A program made the translations under genes and the position numbers. Of a DNA stretch of 64,000 bases, positions 10,807 to 19,495 are shown in pieces (position 1 is the stretch's first letter; the number at the start of each line of letters is the position of its first letter). The notes below the pieces were generated by a model. That model was not told where the DNA came from, did no database searches, and was given only the letters and a program-made list of their open reading frames with translations. The stretch is taken from positions 248,001-312,000 of the forward strand of contig NZ_JBCHVB010000001.1 in NCBI RefSeq assembly GCF_039023475.1, given 5' to 3'. Origin of the DNA: Erwinia sp039023475 (GTDB lineage Bacteria; Pseudomonadota; Gammaproteobacteria; Enterobacterales; Enterobacteriaceae).

Positions 10807-11505
10807 ATGTTAGAACAACTCAAACAGCAGGTACTGGAAGCCAATCTTGCCCTGCCAGAGCATGGCCTTGTGGTTTTCACCTGGGGCAACGTCAGCGCAG
10901 TCGATCGCTCCTCTGGCCTGATGGTTATTAAGCCTTCCGGCGTCAGCTATCCGGTGATGCAGCGTGACGATATGGTCGTGGTCGATATCGCTACAGGAGA
11001 GGTTGTTGAGGGCAGCAAGCGACCTTCCTCCGATACGGACACCCACAGAGCGCTCTATCTGGCCTGGCCTGAAGTTGGCAGTATTGTGCATACGCACTCC
11101 CGTCATGCCACTATCTGGGCACAGGCGGGTAAATCCATTCCGGCCTGGGGCACGACACACGCTGATGATTTTTATGGTGCTATTCCCTGTACCCGACAGA
11201 TGCGTCCCGGAGAGATCCAGACGCGCTATGAATGGGAAACCGGGCAGGTGATCGTTGAAACCTTCCGTGAAGAAGGCCTGGACCCGATGGCTATTCCGGC
11301 GGTACTGGTCAACTCCCATGGCCCGTTTTGCTGGGGCAAAACTCCTCAGGAGGCAGTGCATTCGGCCGTAGTGCTGGAAGAGGTGGCCTATATGGGCATC
11401 TACAGCCAGCTTCTGACGCCGTCACTCCCTTCGATTCAGCAACCGCTGCTGGATTGCCACTATTTACGCAAGCACGGCAGTAATGCGTGGTATGGACAAA
11501 AATAG
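10807..11505 (+). CDS. araD: L-ribulose-5-phosphate 4-epimerase, stand-alone
   Basis: This 232-residue protein is very close to E. coli AraD (231). Asp76, His95 and His97 of the metal site and the VNSHGPFCWGK stretch are all in register. It converts L-ribulose 5-phosphate to D-xylulose 5-phosphate at the end of arabinose (or xylulose/ascorbate) breakdown. ATG 10807 is preferred over the GTG just before it because GGAG then lies seven bases upstream. Unusually, no araA, araB or regulator is beside it. It could be a displaced araD or serve another pentose route (paralogues SgbE/UlaF). Confidence 0.88.
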   Translation: MLEQLKQQVLEANLALPEHGLVVFTWGNVSAVDRSSGLMVIKPSGVSYPVMQRDDMVVVDIATGEVVEGSKRPSSDTDTHRALYLAWPEVGSIVHTHSRHATIWAQAGKSIPAWGTTHADDFYGAIPCTRQMRPGEIQTRYEWETGQVIVETFREEGLDPMAIPAVLVNSHGPFCWGKTPQEAVHSAVVLEEVAYMGIYSQLLTPSLPSIQQPLLDCHYLRKHGSNAWYGQK

Positions 11506-11577
11506 TCTTTCCGATAGTTACTTAATCCTTCCAGAACGCCATTCCGCCTGACTTCGTCACCCTGATGCCTGTTTTTC

Positions 11578-11595
11578 CCCAGCCGTAAGGCTGGG
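11578..11595 (+). terminator. Hairpin downstream of araD
   Basis: CCCAGCC-GTAA-GGCTGGG is a strong stem. The T run is about 14 bases further on, so termination is uncertain. Confidence 0.4.
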
Positions 11596-11704
11596 AATGT
11601 CCCGTCCTCTTTTTTCTTAAAAATCAAAAGCTCGTTTAGTGATTTGACGCTCTGCATTACGCTGGGGGCGCGCTTGAGCGCACCCATAAACAGAGGATAA
11701 GACT

Positions 11705-12574
11705 ATGACAGTGATTAATCAGACAACATGCAGGCTGTTCACCGAAGCTGGACAAACGACTCAGCTATCCGCGTATTATGAAGAGGGGCGTCGTACCATG
11801 TGGATGATGCTGAGAGCGCAACCGCGACCCAGCTTTAACCACGAGCTTATTGAAGAGATCATGAATCTTAGCTACGCCGCGCAGCGCGCCGGTATAGCCA
11901 TAGATTTTTGGGTGACGGGCTCGCTGGTGCCGACCATGTTCAACGCAGGCGGCGACTTACGGTTTTTCGTGGAGTCGATCAAAAACGGGCGCCGTGAGGC
12001 GCTGCGTGCCTACGCCCGGGCGTGCGTGGACTGCATTCACGCCGCTGCCCGCGGGTTTGATACGGGCGCGGTCAGCATCGCGATGATCGAGGGGAGCGCA
12101 CTGGGCGGCGGATTTGAAGCCGCCCTGGCACACCACTTTATTCTGGCGCAAAACACCGCAAGAATGGGCTTCCCGGAAATCGCCTTCAATCTGTTTCCCG
12201 GCATGGGAGGCTACTCGCTGGTCGCGCGACGTGCCGGAATGAAGCTGGCTGAAGAGCTGATTTGTGAAGGCGAATCGCACACGGCTGAGTGGTTTGAAAC
12301 ACGGGGCCTGGTCGATAAGCTGTTTCAGCCGGGTGAAGGATATCAGGCCACCCGCACCTTTATCGATGTTCTGCGGCCCAAGCTGAACGGAGTAAGGGCA
12401 ATGCTGAAAGCGCGTCAGCGCGTGCTGCAACTGACGCGGGCGGAGCTGATGGACATTACCGAGGACTGGGTCGATTTCGCCTTCTCCATTGAACCCAAGG
12501 ATATCGCCTATATGGAACGTCTGGTTCAGCTACAAAACCGGCACAGTGCCCAGGTACTGCGTAAAGTTGGATAA
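11705..12574 (+). CDS. rpfF: DSF-family quorum-signal synthase RpfF (enoyl-CoA hydratase fold)
   Basis: This 289-residue crotonase-fold protein has the length of Xanthomonas RpfF. The two catalytic glutamates are present with the right spacing of 20 residues: Glu138 in GSALGGGFEAAL and Glu158 in MGFPEIAFNLFPGMGGYS. They correspond to Glu141/Glu161 of the Xanthomonas enzyme. RpfF converts acyl-ACP to cis-2-unsaturated fatty acid signals (DSF/BDSF). The AGAGGA ribosome site is seven bases from the ATG. It abuts, tail to tail, a PAS-GGDEF-EAL gene, the typical RpfR receptor. E. coli K-12 lacks this gene at this place. Confidence 0.9.
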   Translation: MTVINQTTCRLFTEAGQTTQLSAYYEEGRRTMWMMLRAQPRPSFNHELIEEIMNLSYAAQRAGIAIDFWVTGSLVPTMFNAGGDLRFFVESIKNGRREALRAYARACVDCIHAAARGFDTGAVSIAMIEGSALGGGFEAALAHHFILAQNTARMGFPEIAFNLFPGMGGYSLVARRAGMKLAEELICEGESHTAEWFETRGLVDKLFQPGEGYQATRTFIDVLRPKLNGVRAMLKARQRVLQLTRAELMDITEDWVDFAFSIEPKDIAYMERLVQLQNRHSAQVLRKVG

Positions 12575-14560
12575 TTACTGACCGGCAGGAAGCCGCGCAA
12601 GCCAGTGCTCGAGTTCATCGGCGGGCATTGGCTTCGCGTACAGATACCCCTGACGAATATCCACGCCGTTTTCCATCACAAACGCTTCCTCCTCCGGCGT
12701 TTCGATGCCCTCCGCGATCACGCTTAAATCCAGCGCCCTGGCGACGGCGACGATCGCCTTTACCAGCGACTGGGATACCGGCTGATCGTTAACGCCACGG
12801 ACAAAACTCTGATCCAGCTTGATGGTGTCGACCGGCATCCTGGCGAGCTGTGACAGGGAAGAGTAGCCGGTGCCAAAATCATCCAGGTGCACTTCCGCAC
12901 CCAGTTCTTTGAACTGCGCCATCAGTGATAACGCCTTCTCTTCATTTTCGATCAGGCAGCTCTCCGTCAGCTCAATATCTATCGGGCTTTTGGTCAGTCC
13001 GAGCCGATCCAGTGCCTGTTTAAGATCGGCATAGATACTCTGATCGACCAGCTGTCTGGGCGACACATTTACCGCCACGCGGAGAAAAATGCCTTTTTCC
13101 TGCCAGCGCATAATCTGCTCAAGGGCCGTCAGCATCACCCAGCGTCCCAGCGGGACAATCAGACCTGACTCTTCGGCATAGGAGATAAAGCTGCCGGGAG
13201 GAACGAGCCCGCGCTCGGGTGAGAGCCAGCGCACCAGCGCTTCCACGCTGGTAACCTTGCCCGCCGGGTCCAGCTTGGGCTGATAATGAATAATCAGCTG
13301 GTTTAGCTCCAGCGCTTTACGAAGGTTTGTATCCAGCCAGAGGTACTCGAACACGCGCTTATTCATCTCGGCGCTGAAAATGCAGTATTTACCCCGGCCG
13401 CTCTCTTTAGCGGTGTACATGGCAGTATCCGCGTTACGGATCAGGCTCTCCCGATCTTCGCCATGCTGCGGGCTGACCGCGATGCCAATTGAACAGCCGG
13501 AATAGACCTCTATCAGGCCAATGCGGAAAGGCTGCCGGAGCCGATCCAGGATACGGGACGCCATGGCCTCCAGCGTAGCCTGGTGGGTATCGGTGGCCAG
13601 CACGATGAATTCGTCGCCGCCAAGACGGGCGAGGGTCTGATTTTTTTCCAGACAGCTAAGAATGGCCAGCGAAACGGCCTGAAGCAGCTGATCGCCAAAC
13701 ATATGGCCGTAGGCATCGTTGACCTTTTTGAAATTATCCAGGTCGAGATAGACGATACCGGTCTGGCCCTCCTGACGCTCCTCAAGGGCCGTCGCTATCT
13801 CCTGGTTAATCGCATGACGATTGGGCAGGCCGGTGATGCTGTCCGTGTTGGCTAACAGCCTCAGGCGCTCCTGGGCGCGGCGTTCTTCCGTAATGTCGGT
13901 GCCAGAACAGATGAGATAGATTTCATTTCTGCCGCTGCCGCTATGCACGAATTTATTGCGGAACAGGAAGAGACGCTGCCCCTTTTTCGTTTTGATCCAG
14001 CGTTCCACTTCGTAAGAGCTGCCGTCGCGGAAAAAACCACTGATGTTACGGCGCGACGCGGCGGCTTCTTTCCGGGTCATAAAAAGCTGGAAAACGTTAC
14101 GGCCTATAACCTCCTGTTCATTCAGGCCGGTGTATTCTTCGCTCATGCGATTAAAACGCTGAATATTGCCACGCTGATCGAGGATAACAATTACCGAGTT
14201 GGCCTCGGACACAACTTGTTCGGCAAAAGAGAGCCCCAGCACCAGATCGCGGGCCACTGCAGTGGTATCACCCCAGGCGGACGCGCTGCCAGCCCATTCA
14301 GACTGGTTAACCTTCCTGCCAACCAGATGCATCGCCAGCTCTTCACCGTAGAAAGAGAGAGTCAAATTAATGCTGGATGTAATCACCGTCATACTGCGCA
14401 GCAGTTTTGCCTGCGCAAAGGTCAGGGGCACGGCAATATGCGTGCTGGACGTTTCATCTTCAGCAAAGTGCAGTGCGTCACTGTCGGAGGTTAAGCGCCA
14501 ATGGGGGCTCGACGTACCAAACCAGGTATATAGTCGCGATTGCCCCAGTTCATCGGTCAT
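12575..14560 (-). CDS. rpfR: RpfR/PdeR cyclic-di-GMP phosphodiesterase and DSF receptor (PAS-GGDEF-EAL)
   Basis: This 661-residue protein equals E. coli PdeR (YciR/Gmr) in length. The N-terminal 100 residues would be the RpfF-interaction domain. A PAS domain follows (about 110-225), then GGDEF with an intact GGDEF motif at 314-318 and EAL with EAL at 440-442 plus DDFGTGYSS. The position five residues before GGDEF reads EKNQ rather than RxxD, so there is no inhibitory I-site. In Cronobacter and Burkholderia, RpfR binds BDSF through PAS and then degrades c-di-GMP. Its stop codon abuts that of rpfF without a gap. Position upstream of rnb fits pdeR synteny. Confidence 0.92.
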   Translation of the reverse strand: MTDELGQSRLYTWFGTSSPHWRLTSDSDALHFAEDETSSTHIAVPLTFAQAKLLRSMTVITSSINLTLSFYGEELAMHLVGRKVNQSEWAGSASAWGDTTAVARDLVLGLSFAEQVVSEANSVIVILDQRGNIQRFNRMSEEYTGLNEQEVIGRNVFQLFMTRKEAAASRRNISGFFRDGSSYEVERWIKTKKGQRLFLFRNKFVHSGSGRNEIYLICSGTDITEERRAQERLRLLANTDSITGLPNRHAINQEIATALEERQEGQTGIVYLDLDNFKKVNDAYGHMFGDQLLQAVSLAILSCLEKNQTLARLGGDEFIVLATDTHQATLEAMASRILDRLRQPFRIGLIEVYSGCSIGIAVSPQHGEDRESLIRNADTAMYTAKESGRGKYCIFSAEMNKRVFEYLWLDTNLRKALELNQLIIHYQPKLDPAGKVTSVEALVRWLSPERGLVPPGSFISYAEESGLIVPLGRWVMLTALEQIMRWQEKGIFLRVAVNVSPRQLVDQSIYADLKQALDRLGLTKSPIDIELTESCLIENEEKALSLMAQFKELGAEVHLDDFGTGYSSLSQLARMPVDTIKLDQSFVRGVNDQPVSQSLVKAIVAVARALDLSVIAEGIETPEEEAFVMENGVDIRQGYLYAKPMPADELEHWLARLPAGQ

Positions 14561-14685
14561 CAGTGGTTTCCTCGGAAAATCCTTAGCGGTCTGTATCTTC
14601 TTATTTTAACAACAGTATTCGGCAATCAGATGAATCACAAGTTCTCTGATGAATATATTTTTTTAGCTGGGCGGTAAAGCGGGGA

Positions 14686-14712
14686 TAAAACGCCCCGATC
14701 GGACGATCGGGG
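14686..14712 (-). terminator. Terminator of cstA-ybdD
   Basis: A perfect nine-base stem CCCCGATCG / CGATCGGGG is followed on the minus strand by CGTTTTA. Confidence 0.75.
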
Positions 14713-14719
14713 ACGCGGC

Positions 14720-15013
14720 TTAACAGGGGCATTTTCCCAGCTTGCCCGCCTGGCTTGGGAAGCGGGCATCCAGACAATAACGGTGAAACTCTTTTTCCGT
14801 CATGGGTTTAGTGCCAGGGTGCTGTTGATGCATATGGCGTAAATAGGTGGGGTAATCCTGTACGCCCACCATCAGACGGAAACTTTGCGCCAGCCGTGAC
14901 ATTAGCAGCCTTAACGTTAACGGTGCTGGAGCAGATGAAACTTCCATCACGGCAACACAGCGGCGGATTTTCAGCGTGCTTAAGGAACGGCGGGCGAAAA
15001 TGGCATCAGACAT
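14720..15013 (-). CDS. ybdD: YbdD/YjiX family small protein, partner of CstA
   Basis: The C-terminal 60 residues fit the YbdD/YjiX (DUF466) family: RLMVGVQDYPTYLRHMHQQHP followed by PMTEKEFHRYCLDARF. Family members are usually about 65 residues and always follow a CstA-type transporter. Here the start that overlaps the cstA stop (ATGTCTGA) has a good AGAGGT ribosome site and adds a 37-residue Arg-rich N-terminus. An internal ATG at 14902 would give the usual length. The product probably modulates the transporter. Its role is not established. Confidence 0.82.
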   Translation of the reverse strand: MSDAIFARRSLSTLKIRRCVAVMEVSSAPAPLTLRLLMSRLAQSFRLMVGVQDYPTYLRHMHQQHPGTKPMTEKEFHRYCLDARFPSQAGKLGKCPC

Positions 15014-17072
15014 GGCTGACCTCTTTTCTCAGTGATGGATCGGTTTCATGTACGGTAGGCGTCGGGCTGGCCAGCGCACGGCGGATCACAAAGAAGGCGG
15101 AAATCAGCATGGTGACCGCAACAAGCATAAAGAAGGCGCAGAGGGCGGCGTTAATCTGATTACTGAATACAATAGTTTGCATATCCGCCACGCTTTTCGC
15201 CGGGGCGATGACAATACCTTCTTCGATGCCTCTTGAGAATTTGTTGGCCTGAGCAAGGAAGCCAATGTTCGCTTTCTCATGGAAGATTTTCTGCCATCCG
15301 GCGGTCATTGAGGTAATGAACAGCCAGATGGTTGGCAAAATGGTGACCCAGGCGTAGCGCTGTTTCTTCATTTTAAACAGCACAACGGTGCCCAGTATCA
15401 GCGCCATGGAGGCCAGCATCTGGTTGCCGATACCAAACAGCGGCCAGAGGGTGTTGATGCCGCCTAGCGGATCGATGACGCCCTGATAGACGAAGAAGCC
15501 CCAGCCCGCCACGGCGACGGTGGTGCCCGCCATATTGCCCAGCCATGAACGGTTATTCGCCAGCGAAGGGACCACCGTACCGGCAAGATCCTGCACCATA
15601 AAGCGGCAGGCGCGGGTGCCAGCATCCACGGCGGTCAGGATAAACAGCGCTTCAAACAGGATCGCGAAGTGATACCAGAACGCCATCATCGTCCGGCTGT
15701 TAAATACCTCGGTGATGATGTGCGCCATACCAACCGCAAAAGTTGGCGCGCCGCCGGCACGGGAGAGGATAGTGGTTTCACCCACATCGCGGGCCACCGC
15801 GCTCAGCATTTCAGGCGTAACCACAAAGCCCCAGCTGTTGATCGCCTGGGAAGCGCTCTCCACGGTAGTGCCGATCAGCGCTGCCGGTGAGTTCATGGCA
15901 AAGTAAACGCCCGGATCGATCACCGACGCGCAGATTAACGCCATGATGGCGACGAACGACTCCATCAGCATGGCGCCGTAGCCGATAAAGCGGATATGAC
16001 TTTCCCTTTCCACCAGCTTCGGCGTGGTGCCGCTGGAAACCAGGGCGTGAAAGCCGGAGATGGCACCGCAGGCGATGGTGATAAAAAGGAACGGGAAGAG
16101 GCTGCCTGAGAAGACCGGTCCGCTGCCGTCGATAAATTTGGTCACCGCGGGCATTTTCATTTCAGGCATGGCGAATATGATACCGATAGCCAGGCCGATA
16201 ATAACGCCAATTTTCAGGAAGGTTGACAGATAATCGCGCGGCGCAAGCAGTAGCCAGACGGGCAGCACTGAGGCGATAAAACCATAAATAACCAGCACCC
16301 AGGTCAGCGTGGTGCCCTTGAGGGTAAAGAAGGGGCCCCAGTAGGGATGCTGGGCAATATCGCCGCCATAGACGATGGCCGCCATCATCAGCACGAAACC
16401 GATCAGCGAGACCTCGGCAATTTTACCTGGCCGGATAACGCGCATATAGATGCCCATAAAGAGCGCGATTGGAATAGTGGCGGCGATGGTGAAGAGTCCC
16501 CAGGGGCTGTTTGCCAGCGCTTTGACCACAACCAGCGCCAGAGCTGAAAGAATAATGATCATTACGCCCAGCGCGCCGAGCATGGTGACCACGCCAGCAA
16601 ACGCACCCAGCTCCTGCTTCGCCATTTCACCTAAAGAGCGTCCATCCCGGCGGGTGGAGATAAACAGAATCAGGAAATCCTGCACCGCGCCCGCCATCAT
16701 CACGCCAATCAGGATCCAGATAGTGCCGGGTAAAAAGCCCATCTGCGCCGCCAGGATAGGGCCGACCAGCGGGCCTGCACCGGCAATCGCCGCAAAGTGG
16801 TGACCAAACAGCACCCATTTATTGGTGGGAACATAGTCCAGACCGTCGTTATTACGCTCCGCAGGCGTTCTGCGGCGGTCGTCCAGCTCAAAGATATCGC
16901 GGGCGATAAACAAGCTGTAGAAGCGGTAGGCGATGCTGTAGCAGGCCACCGAGGCGATAACCAGCCACATTGCGTTGACATGCTCTCCACGGCTGAGGGC
17001 AAGCATGGCGAACGCGCCTGCGCCCACCAACGCCACGGCTGACCAGATAACACCGGTTTTGACGTTTTTCAT
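15006..17072 (-). CDS. cstA: CstA-family carbon-starvation (peptide/pyruvate) transporter
   Basis: This 688-residue polytopic inner-membrane protein has the CstA family signatures HHFAAIAGAGPLVGP, PVWLLLAPRDYLSTFLKIG and ISGFHALVSSGTTPK. E. coli has two relatives, CstA (701 residues) and the pyruvate importer BtsT (716). The sequence does not decide clearly between peptide and pyruvate use. AGGAG lies six bases before the ATG. It overlaps ybdD by eight bases. Neither gene is found here in E. coli, so the pair has been placed between pdeR and rnb. Confidence 0.88.
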   Translation of the reverse strand: MKNVKTGVIWSAVALVGAGAFAMLALSRGEHVNAMWLVIASVACYSIAYRFYSLFIARDIFELDDRRRTPAERNNDGLDYVPTNKWVLFGHHFAAIAGAGPLVGPILAAQMGFLPGTIWILIGVMMAGAVQDFLILFISTRRDGRSLGEMAKQELGAFAGVVTMLGALGVMIIILSALALVVVKALANSPWGLFTIAATIPIALFMGIYMRVIRPGKIAEVSLIGFVLMMAAIVYGGDIAQHPYWGPFFTLKGTTLTWVLVIYGFIASVLPVWLLLAPRDYLSTFLKIGVIIGLAIGIIFAMPEMKMPAVTKFIDGSGPVFSGSLFPFLFITIACGAISGFHALVSSGTTPKLVERESHIRFIGYGAMLMESFVAIMALICASVIDPGVYFAMNSPAALIGTTVESASQAINSWGFVVTPEMLSAVARDVGETTILSRAGGAPTFAVGMAHIITEVFNSRTMMAFWYHFAILFEALFILTAVDAGTRACRFMVQDLAGTVVPSLANNRSWLGNMAGTTVAVAGWGFFVYQGVIDPLGGINTLWPLFGIGNQMLASMALILGTVVLFKMKKQRYAWVTILPTIWLFITSMTAGWQKIFHEKANIGFLAQANKFSRGIEEGIVIAPAKSVADMQTIVFSNQINAALCAFFMLVAVTMLISAFFVIRRALASPTPTVHETDPSLRKEVSHV

Positions 17073-17228
17073 CCATTACTCCTTCCATGTTCGATAAGCG
17101 ATCTGCTCATGAATTAAAAGTAATGTAATTATTTGTTTGTGAAAGTTACCAACGGAAGAAGTGTGAGGAGGAAGGCGTTTTATACTCTGACTGATATTGG
17201 GATGGCGAAGAGGGAGAAAGTGGAGGGT

Positions 17229-17260
17229 AAAAAAGAGGTGGGATAATTGCTTATCCCACC
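17229..17260 (-). terminator. Terminator of rnb
   Basis: The ten-base stem GGTGGGATAA / TTATCCCACC is followed on the minus strand by TCTTTTTT. Confidence 0.9.
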
Positions 17261-17271
17261 TTATGAAGCTA

Positions 17272-19206
17272 TCAGACGGCCGGACGCGCCACGACGCTGC
17301 GGTTTTCCATACGAACTTCAGCGATGGTCACATCAATCACATCCGTCACGCGGTAGGCCACGTCGCCTTTGATCTGCACGGTGCCGTTTTCCTGGCTGCA
17401 CACCAGCTCATCGCGCACGGCGTGAATGAACGGGGCAGGGATAAAGGCCACGGCGCCGTTGGCGGTCAGGCGCACGCGCATGCCGCCACGGGAGACGTCA
17501 ATAATCTCCGCGCTGAAGCGCTCATCGGTACCCGCCGATTTTTGCAGGAAACGGGAGTAGAGCCAGTCGCCCACGTCGCGCTCGGCCATGCGGTTCTGAC
17601 GGCGTCGCTCGCCCATTTTCACCGTAATCTCATCCTGAGGAGGCGTTGCGGTTTCGCCTTTGATCATCGCCTTAAGCAGGCGGTGGTTGATCATATCGCC
17701 GTATTTACGGATTGGCGAAGTCCAGGTCGCGTACGCGTCCAGACCGAGACCAAAGTGAGGGCCGGGCTGGGTGCTGACTTCGGCAAAGGACTGGAAACGG
17801 CGGATGCGGCTGTCGAGGAACTGGGTAGGCTGCGCGTCAAGTTCGCGTCGCAGCGTGCGGAAGCCTTCCAGCGTGGCGATCGCCTGGGGATCGACCTTCA
17901 CGCCGTGATTTTCCAGCACGGCGGCGGCCTGTTCGGCGCCAGCGGCATCAAAGCCCAGGTGAATGTTATAGATACCAAAGCCCATTTTATCGCGCAGCAC
18001 GGTTGCGGCACAGATATTGGCGGTGATCATCGCCTCTTCAACGATGCGGTTGGCGATGCGGCGATGCTCGGCAATGATGTCCAGCACTTCGCCTTTTTCG
18101 CCCAGCAGGAAGCGGAAATCCGGGCGATCTTTGAACACCAGCGCGTGGGCCTGTCGCCACTCTGCACGGGCCAGACAGACGCGATGCAGTAAACGGATCT
18201 GGTTTCCTACGGCATCGCTTGCTGGCTGCCATTCGCCCAGGTTTTCCAGCCAGTCGGAAACGTTGTCATAGGCCAGCTTGGCCTTAGACTCGATCCAGGC
18301 GGCGAAGAAGTGGATATCTTCCCCCAGCGTGCCGTCTGCGGCAACGCGCACGCGGCAGGCCAGCACCGGACGACGCTCGTCAGGACGCAGCGAGCAGATA
18401 TCATCAGAAAGCTGACGCGGCAGCATCGGAATATTAAAGCCGGGCAGATAATTGGTAAAAGAACGTTCGGCCGCGATGGCGTCCAGTTCACTGCCTGCCG
18501 GCACATAGGCGGTAGGATCGGCGATGGCAATGGTCAGCAGCAGATCGCCCTCCGGCGTCTCGGCAACGTGCAGCGCATCATCCATATCTTCGGTGCTGGC
18601 GCTGTCGATGGTGACAAATTCCAGCGCGGTCAGATCTTCCCGCTCTAGCTGTTCATCCAGCATTTCACCGGTCACCGCTTCTGGCGCTTCGCGTTCCAGA
18701 TTATGACGGGAAAGCGTCACCCACCACGGCGCGAGATGATCGTCCGCAGTGGTAATAAACTCGGTCAGTTCTGCATAAAAGGTGCGGTCGCCCTTCAGCG
18801 GATGACGGCGCATTTCGGCGACGGCCCAGTCACCCGCCTGAAAGTCATGCTGTACGCTGCGATCGGCGCGGCACTGAATAGCGTCTCTGAGCAGGGGATG
18901 GTCCGGCACGATGGAAAGACGATCGTCTTTTCTCTGCACCCGGCCAACAAAACGCGTCAGGAAGGGCTCAACCAGCTTCTCAGGATCGGCGACTTCACGA
19001 TCCTTATCGGTTTGCAGCACCGCGATAATACGATCGCCGTGCATCACTTTCTTCATAAAAGGCGGTGGAATGAAATAGCTCTTCTGAGCATCAGCTTCAA
19101 GGAAACCGAAACCTTTTTCGGTGCCTTTGACTACCCCTTCAACACGCGGCGTCTGGGAGTGGAGTTTCTCTTTGAGCTGCGCGAGCAGCGGGTTATCCTG
19201 GAACAT
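17272..19206 (-). CDS. rnb: Exoribonuclease II
   Basis: This 644-residue enzyme, the same length as in E. coli, degrades single-stranded RNA 3'-to-5' hydrolytically. Cold-shock domains precede the RNB domain, whose metal-binding aspartates are in SASTEDMDDALHV and ADPTAYV. A C-terminal S1 domain ends the protein. A promoter with -35 TTGCCG, a 17-base spacer and -10 TAAAAC lies about 40-65 bases upstream, after a terminator, so rnb is an independent unit. Its partner gene yciW is about 5.5 kb away, split off by inserted genes. Confidence 0.97.
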   Translation of the reverse strand: MFQDNPLLAQLKEKLHSQTPRVEGVVKGTEKGFGFLEADAQKSYFIPPPFMKKVMHGDRIIAVLQTDKDREVADPEKLVEPFLTRFVGRVQRKDDRLSIVPDHPLLRDAIQCRADRSVQHDFQAGDWAVAEMRRHPLKGDRTFYAELTEFITTADDHLAPWWVTLSRHNLEREAPEAVTGEMLDEQLEREDLTALEFVTIDSASTEDMDDALHVAETPEGDLLLTIAIADPTAYVPAGSELDAIAAERSFTNYLPGFNIPMLPRQLSDDICSLRPDERRPVLACRVRVAADGTLGEDIHFFAAWIESKAKLAYDNVSDWLENLGEWQPASDAVGNQIRLLHRVCLARAEWRQAHALVFKDRPDFRFLLGEKGEVLDIIAEHRRIANRIVEEAMITANICAATVLRDKMGFGIYNIHLGFDAAGAEQAAAVLENHGVKVDPQAIATLEGFRTLRRELDAQPTQFLDSRIRRFQSFAEVSTQPGPHFGLGLDAYATWTSPIRKYGDMINHRLLKAMIKGETATPPQDEITVKMGERRRQNRMAERDVGDWLYSRFLQKSAGTDERFSAEIIDVSRGGMRVRLTANGAVAFIPAPFIHAVRDELVCSQENGTVQIKGDVAYRVTDVIDVTIAEVRMENRSVVARPAV

Positions 19207-19242
19207 AATCTCAACAGTTTTCGTGGCCTAAAGCGGCAGACA

Positions 19243-19271
19243 GTTTTACGCGATTAACCGCCGCGCGGCAA
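19243..19271 (-). promoter_or_regulatory. Candidate sigma-70 promoter of rnb
   Basis: On the minus strand there is TTGCCG (19266-19271), a 17-base spacer and TAAAAC (19243-19248). It begins just after the T run of the upstream terminator. Confidence 0.45.
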
Positions 19272-19272
19272 G

Positions 19273-19297
19273 TAAAAAGCCGGGAAAACCCGGCTTC
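19273..19297 (-). terminator. Strong terminator upstream of rnb
   Basis: The stem AAGCCGGG / CCCGGCTT has an AAAA loop (plus-strand view) and is followed on the minus strand by TTTTTACT. It closes the transcript that holds the 26-codon frame. Confidence 0.85.
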
Positions 19298-19376
19298 AGA
19301 TGGCTGACAAAATAACAAAAAGGGGGATGAAGAGGGCAGCAAAGTAAAGCGTGCCACGCCAGGGGCGGAGTGGCAT
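19296..19376 (-). CDS. Candidate 26-residue small membrane protein
   Basis: On the minus strand an ATG opens a frame starting MPLRPWRGTLYFAALFIP and ending VILSAI. It is a short basic N-terminus followed by one hydrophobic helix. The stop lies at the very base of a strong terminator hairpin, which is common for genuine small genes. No clear ribosome site is seen, and an in-frame stop lies three codons upstream. It sits in the 290-bp gap between the YdeP gene and rnb. I do not recognise a homologue, so this is a candidate only. Confidence 0.35.
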   Translation of the reverse strand: MPLRPWRGTLYFAALFIPLFVILSAI

Positions 19377-19440
19377 CAATCGTCAGTAATAACGTCTTTT
19401 GCGTCCGGGCGATCTGACCTTTTCCTGTGCGGGTACGTTG

Positions 19441-19471
19441 GCAATAAGTCAAAGCCGGGATACCCGGCTTT
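19441..19471 (-). terminator. Terminator of the YdeP-type gene
   Basis: The stem AAAGCCGGG / CCCGGCTTT has a three-base loop. The tail on the minus strand is GACTTATT, weaker than that of its near-copy at 19273-19297. Confidence 0.6.
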
Positions 19472-19495
19472 GACTGCAACGATAAGGCATCAGGA

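Noticed and set aside
17197..18192. 331-codon open frame antisense to rnb
   Set aside because: It is a shadow of rnb with His/Ala-rich low-complexity translation and no ribosome site.
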